Shown piece after piece: positions 61,066 to 64,000 of a stretch of 64,000 bases of DNA; positions within the stretch are counted from its first letter, which is position 1; each line of letters starts with the position of its first letter. The stretch lies in assembly GCF_946481715.1 (NCBI RefSeq), contig NZ_CAMLOV010000006.1, forward strand, positions 1-64,000, given 5' to 3'. Both the position numbers and the translations under genes were made by a program. This stretch comes from an uncultured Mucilaginibacter sp. (lineage in GTDB: Bacteria; Bacteroidota; Bacteroidia; Sphingobacteriales; Sphingobacteriaceae). The notes under the pieces are model-generated. The model had not been told where the DNA came from, did no database searches, and saw nothing but the letters and a program-made list of their open reading frames with translations.

Positions 61066-61858
61066 CACCAACTATATAAAGAAACGCATAGGAGATTTTG
61101 TGCCCGAGTGCGGTATAATCCTTGGCACAGGCCTTGGCGCTTTGGTTAACGAAATTGAGATAGAGAAACAGCTGATGTACAGCAATATCCCCGATTTCCC
61201 GATGTCGACGCTCGAATTCCATTCGGGTAAACTGATATTTGGAACCCTGGGAGGCAAAAAGGTAGTGGCCATGCAGGGCCGCCTTCATTATTATGAAGGG
61301 TACACTATGCAGCAGATCACATTACCTGTACGGGTGATGAAACTGCTTGGTATACAAACGCTGTTTGTTTCAAATGCCAGCGGATCGCTTAACCCTGCAT
61401 TTAAAAAAGGCGACCTGATGGTGATAGAAGACCATATTAACCTACAACCTATGAACCCGCTTATCGGCCGAAACGACTCTGAAATGGGCCCCCGTTTCCC
61501 GGATATGAGCGAGCCCTACAAGCACGCGTTAATAGATAAAGCATTAAAAATAGCCACAGCAAATAATATCACTTGCCACAAAGGGGTATATGTAGCAGTT
61601 ACGGGGCCAAACCTGGAAACCCGCGCCGAATACAAATACCTGCGCATTATAGGCGGCGACGCGGTAGGCATGAGTACCGTGCCCGAAGTAATTGTAGCCA
61701 ACCACATGGGGTTGCCGGTTTTTGCTATTTCGGTATTAACAGACGAAGGTTTCCCCGAAGTACTGACGCCTGTATCCTTAGATGAGATACTGGCCACCGC
61801 ACGGGAAGCCGAACCAAAAATGACACAGATACTTAAAGAACTAATTGCTGGGCTTTAA
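61043..61858 (+). CDS. punA: purine nucleoside phosphorylase I
   Basis: A 271-residue phosphorylase for inosine and guanosine in purine salvage. Features: [11 protein letters not shown] with the phosphate-binding region, [41 protein letters not shown], and [20 protein letters not shown]. It starts within lpxK and ends with TAATG shared with the next gene, so the three are translated as one unit. This link of lipid A, salvage and porin genes is not functional as far as I know. Confidence 0.95.
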   Translation: MLESIQNSTNYIKKRIGDFVPECGIILGTGLGALVNEIEIEKQLMYSNIPDFPMSTLEFHSGKLIFGTLGGKKVVAMQGRLHYYEGYTMQQITLPVRVMKLLGIQTLFVSNASGSLNPAFKKGDLMVIEDHINLQPMNPLIGRNDSEMGPRFPDMSEPYKHALIDKALKIATANNITCHKGVYVAVTGPNLETRAEYKYLRIIGGDAVGMSTVPEVIVANHMGLPVFAISVLTDEGFPEVLTPVSLDEILATAREAEPKMTQILKELIAGL

Positions 61859-63960
61859 TGGCGCTTAAGTTAAGATATATTTTATTATTGCTCATCTGTG
61901 CATCAGCGCAGTATGCTTATGCGCAGGTACCAACCACTTACCCCGGCCAGCGCCCCCGCGACCCGGTGTATAGCCGCGATACCAGCGACCGCATCAGGAA
62001 CAGCCGCCCAGGCGATTCGCAGAATATCGACTCGATACGGGCCCGCGCGGACCGCAAGAAAGACTCTGTAGAATTCAATTCAAAATTCATAAAAGTAACA
62101 AGCGAGCGTTTGCTAAGCGATAGCACCCAACTATTCCCCCTGGATACCGGTTTGGTTAATTTTGAGAATTACAGCCCGCTAAACCAGCCCCGCAACCCTA
62201 AAATACACCTCGGCTACCTGGGTACGCCCCAGCGCGACCTGCTGTTTAACCCGCGTAAAACCATTGGCTTTGACGAGGGCATGCATTCATTGGATGCCTA
62301 TTTAATAAACCCGCAGGATATGAATTATTTCAATGCGCGGGTACCTTATACTCTGCTTTCGCTTTCCAATACGCTGGGCAGTACCAAGGAACAATACTTT
62401 AAAACCTTGCACACGCAAAACGTAAAACCTAACTGGAACATAGGTTTCATACTAAACTTTAACGGTTCGCGCGGGTACTACAGCAACAGCAACGTGCTCA
62501 GGCAAAACGTAAGCGGCTTAAACGGCGGTATATTTAGCTGGTACCATTCGCTTAACCAGCGTTATAACATGCTGGCCAACCTATTGTTTACCAACCTTAA
62601 AACGCCGGAGACTGGCTCCCTTGTCCAGGAGGATATCTTCAACACTACATCTTTCAACAAAGCAACCGAACCGGTAAAGCTACCCAGTAGCTACACCAAC
62701 TGGAAAAACGCAGGGTTTTACATTAAACAGTTTTACTATATCGGGCATATCGATAGCCTTAAAAAAGGCACCGGCAGTACCAATGTGCTGCCCACCCAGC
62801 GCGTGGCCTACACTTTTTACTACAACACTCGCAAATACGAGTACCTGCAAAACGATTTGGATACCTATGGTGTATTCCCCGATTATTACTTTAGCGCAGG
62901 CAGATCGCGCGATTCGCTTAACGTGTTGCATTTACAGAACGATTTCTCCTACAGTTTTTACCTGCGCGGAAAATCGGTAAAGATGATAAAGAACGAGTTA
63001 AAGCTTGATGTAGGGCTTGCACAGGATTTTTATAAATACAGCCAGTTTGTAAGCGATACCACCATAAACGAATTCGGCCGCAAGGAGATGAAGCCGGTAA
63101 GGGTACAAAATACCAGTTTCCAAAACATAACACTAAAAGCCCGGCTTGGCTACCGCTTTAGCGACCGGATAAACCTGGATGGAGACATACGCCAAATTGT
63201 TCAGGGCCGCAACTTTGGGGATTTGCTTTACGATGCCAAACTTACCCTGGCAGGCGGCAAAAAAGCCGGTAAGATAGTATTGGGTGCCTACCTGCAAAGC
63301 AGTTCGCCGGGCTTGATCTATACAGACTGGATAAGCAACCACTATATCTTCCATCCCGATTTTAACAATCAAAAGATAACTAACCTATCGTTCAATTACA
63401 TTAACGATGCACTTAAGCTCGACCTGAAGGCAGAATATTTTTTAATAAACGATTACCTGTATTTTGCGGCAAGCAATGCAGGTATTGATGCTACCCCGCA
63501 GCAATTTGGCGGCGCCATTAATATGCTCAAAGTAAGTGTTGGCAAAAACCTCACCTGGCATAAATTCCATTTTGATAACTACGTGGTTTACCAAAAATCT
63601 GATAACCTTGCACTGTTGCGCACACCCGAAGTTTATACCTACAGCAGCCTGTACCATAACTCGGTACTATTTGATGTTTTAAAATCTGAATATGGAGTGA
63701 GCATGCGTTACAATACTGCGTACACTGCACCATCCTATGCTGTTGGTTTAGGCCAATTTTATAACGGCGCCAATGTAACATTCACCTCCTACCCTGTTGC
63801 CAGCGTGTTTTTTAAAGCTACGCTGCAGCGCACCAACATATTTATCCAGTACGATTATGCCAACCAGGGTTTGTTTAGCAAAGGATATTATACTGTAAAC
63901 CGCTACCCGCAACAGGATGCCGCTTTGAAATTTGGTGTCGCCTGGACGTTCTACAATTAA
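61858..63960 (+). CDS. putative porin (Bacteroidetes outer-membrane protein)
   Basis: A 700-residue outer-membrane protein with a signal (residues 1-22, YAYAQ). Residues 25-70 are polar with many Arg, Asp and Ser; the rest is a beta barrel with many aromatic strands and a final FGVAWTFYN, ending in an aromatic residue plus N. This is the 'putative porin' family seen in this order. It starts one base into the punA stop codon. The window ends 40 bases after its stop. Confidence 0.85.
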   Translation: MALKLRYILLLLICASAQYAYAQVPTTYPGQRPRDPVYSRDTSDRIRNSRPGDSQNIDSIRARADRKKDSVEFNSKFIKVTSERLLSDSTQLFPLDTGLVNFENYSPLNQPRNPKIHLGYLGTPQRDLLFNPRKTIGFDEGMHSLDAYLINPQDMNYFNARVPYTLLSLSNTLGSTKEQYFKTLHTQNVKPNWNIGFILNFNGSRGYYSNSNVLRQNVSGLNGGIFSWYHSLNQRYNMLANLLFTNLKTPETGSLVQEDIFNTTSFNKATEPVKLPSSYTNWKNAGFYIKQFYYIGHIDSLKKGTGSTNVLPTQRVAYTFYYNTRKYEYLQNDLDTYGVFPDYYFSAGRSRDSLNVLHLQNDFSYSFYLRGKSVKMIKNELKLDVGLAQDFYKYSQFVSDTTINEFGRKEMKPVRVQNTSFQNITLKARLGYRFSDRINLDGDIRQIVQGRNFGDLLYDAKLTLAGGKKAGKIVLGAYLQSSSPGLIYTDWISNHYIFHPDFNNQKITNLSFNYINDALKLDLKAEYFLINDYLYFAASNAGIDATPQQFGGAINMLKVSVGKNLTWHKFHFDNYVVYQKSDNLALLRTPEVYTYSSLYHNSVLFDVLKSEYGVSMRYNTAYTAPSYAVGLGQFYNGANVTFTSYPVASVFFKATLQRTNIFIQYDYANQGLFSKGYYTVNRYPQQDAALKFGVAWTFYN

Positions 63961-64000
63961 GTCGGCAGCAATTCCCAAAGAGAAAATTATTTTGGAAAGT

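Overview
The window is an ordinary chromosomal stretch from a Bacteroidota bacterium, most likely family Sphingobacteriaceae; the gene content and style resemble Mucilaginibacter or Pedobacter. The evidence is a type IX secretion C-terminal sorting domain, a SusC-like/TonB-dependent outer-membrane barrel, many small lipoproteins, DUF2490, a Bacteroidetes-type putative porin, LpxK (so a Gram-negative envelope), and promoters that fit the Bacteroidetes -33/-7 pattern (TTG, then TAnnTTTG). I see no rRNA, tRNA, insertion sequence, prophage or CRISPR array. Almost all of the sequence is housekeeping or envelope genes, many in tight operons.

Layout. 0.2-6.5 kb: paired small lipoproteins, a PH-like membrane protein, purN, a lipocalin-like lipoprotein, a YiaK-type dehydrogenase, a TonB C-terminal-domain protein, an RluA pseudouridine synthase and panB. 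6.7-11.3 kb: an unlisted 56-residue zinc-ribbon protein, carA, and a GntP permease/glycerate kinase pair for glycerate use. 11.4-13.6 kb: an iron-type cluster (DUF6686-like protein, AraC regulator, siderophore-interacting flavoreductase) behind a promoter whose spacer holds a palindromic metal-repressor-like operator. 13.6-19.7 kb: a six-gene minus-strand surface polysaccharide cluster (O-antigen ligase-like protein, PIG-L deacetylase, sugar nucleotidyltransferase, LegB-like dehydratase, GDP-fucose synthase, glycosyltransferase-like protein). 20-27 kb: a possible 31-residue peptide, a DUF2945 protein behind a strong leader hairpin, a Tat-type cupin, an ABC-2 exporter, DUF2490, enolase and lspA. 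27-37 kb: serine protease, DEAD-box helicase, FtsB/DivIC-like protein, DUF885 peptidase, DinB protein, alpha/beta hydrolase, TonB-dependent receptor, KTSC and DUF1634 proteins. 37.5-42 kb: a probable stress operon of M23 peptidase, Bcp peroxiredoxin, ECF sigma factor, an eight-repeat membrane partner and a Spy-like periplasmic protein. 42-54 kb: FAH-family hydrolase, a minimal type IX secretion cargo, tandem Kup potassium transporters, an amino-acid permease, a PAP2 phosphatase, DUF4291 and an M3 peptidase. 54-64 kb: oxidoreductase, Crp regulator/UbiA-family prenyltransferase overlap, EngB, a VOC protein, a class-A-beta-lactamase-fold hydrolase, and an overlapping lpxK-punA-porin operon.

The most unusual signal lies between genes. 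At least ten gaps carry degenerate short-period tandem arrays (7, 8, 9 or 10 bp units; unit sequence differs from place to place). In at least five of them the array reverses orientation part-way, which would give a long hairpin. In two places the array supplies the start codon of the next gene. Separate longer palindromes of about 100-140 bp (REP/MITE-like) and one perfect 18-bp-stem palindrome also occur. No family-assigned defence or mobile system is present, and I do not claim one.
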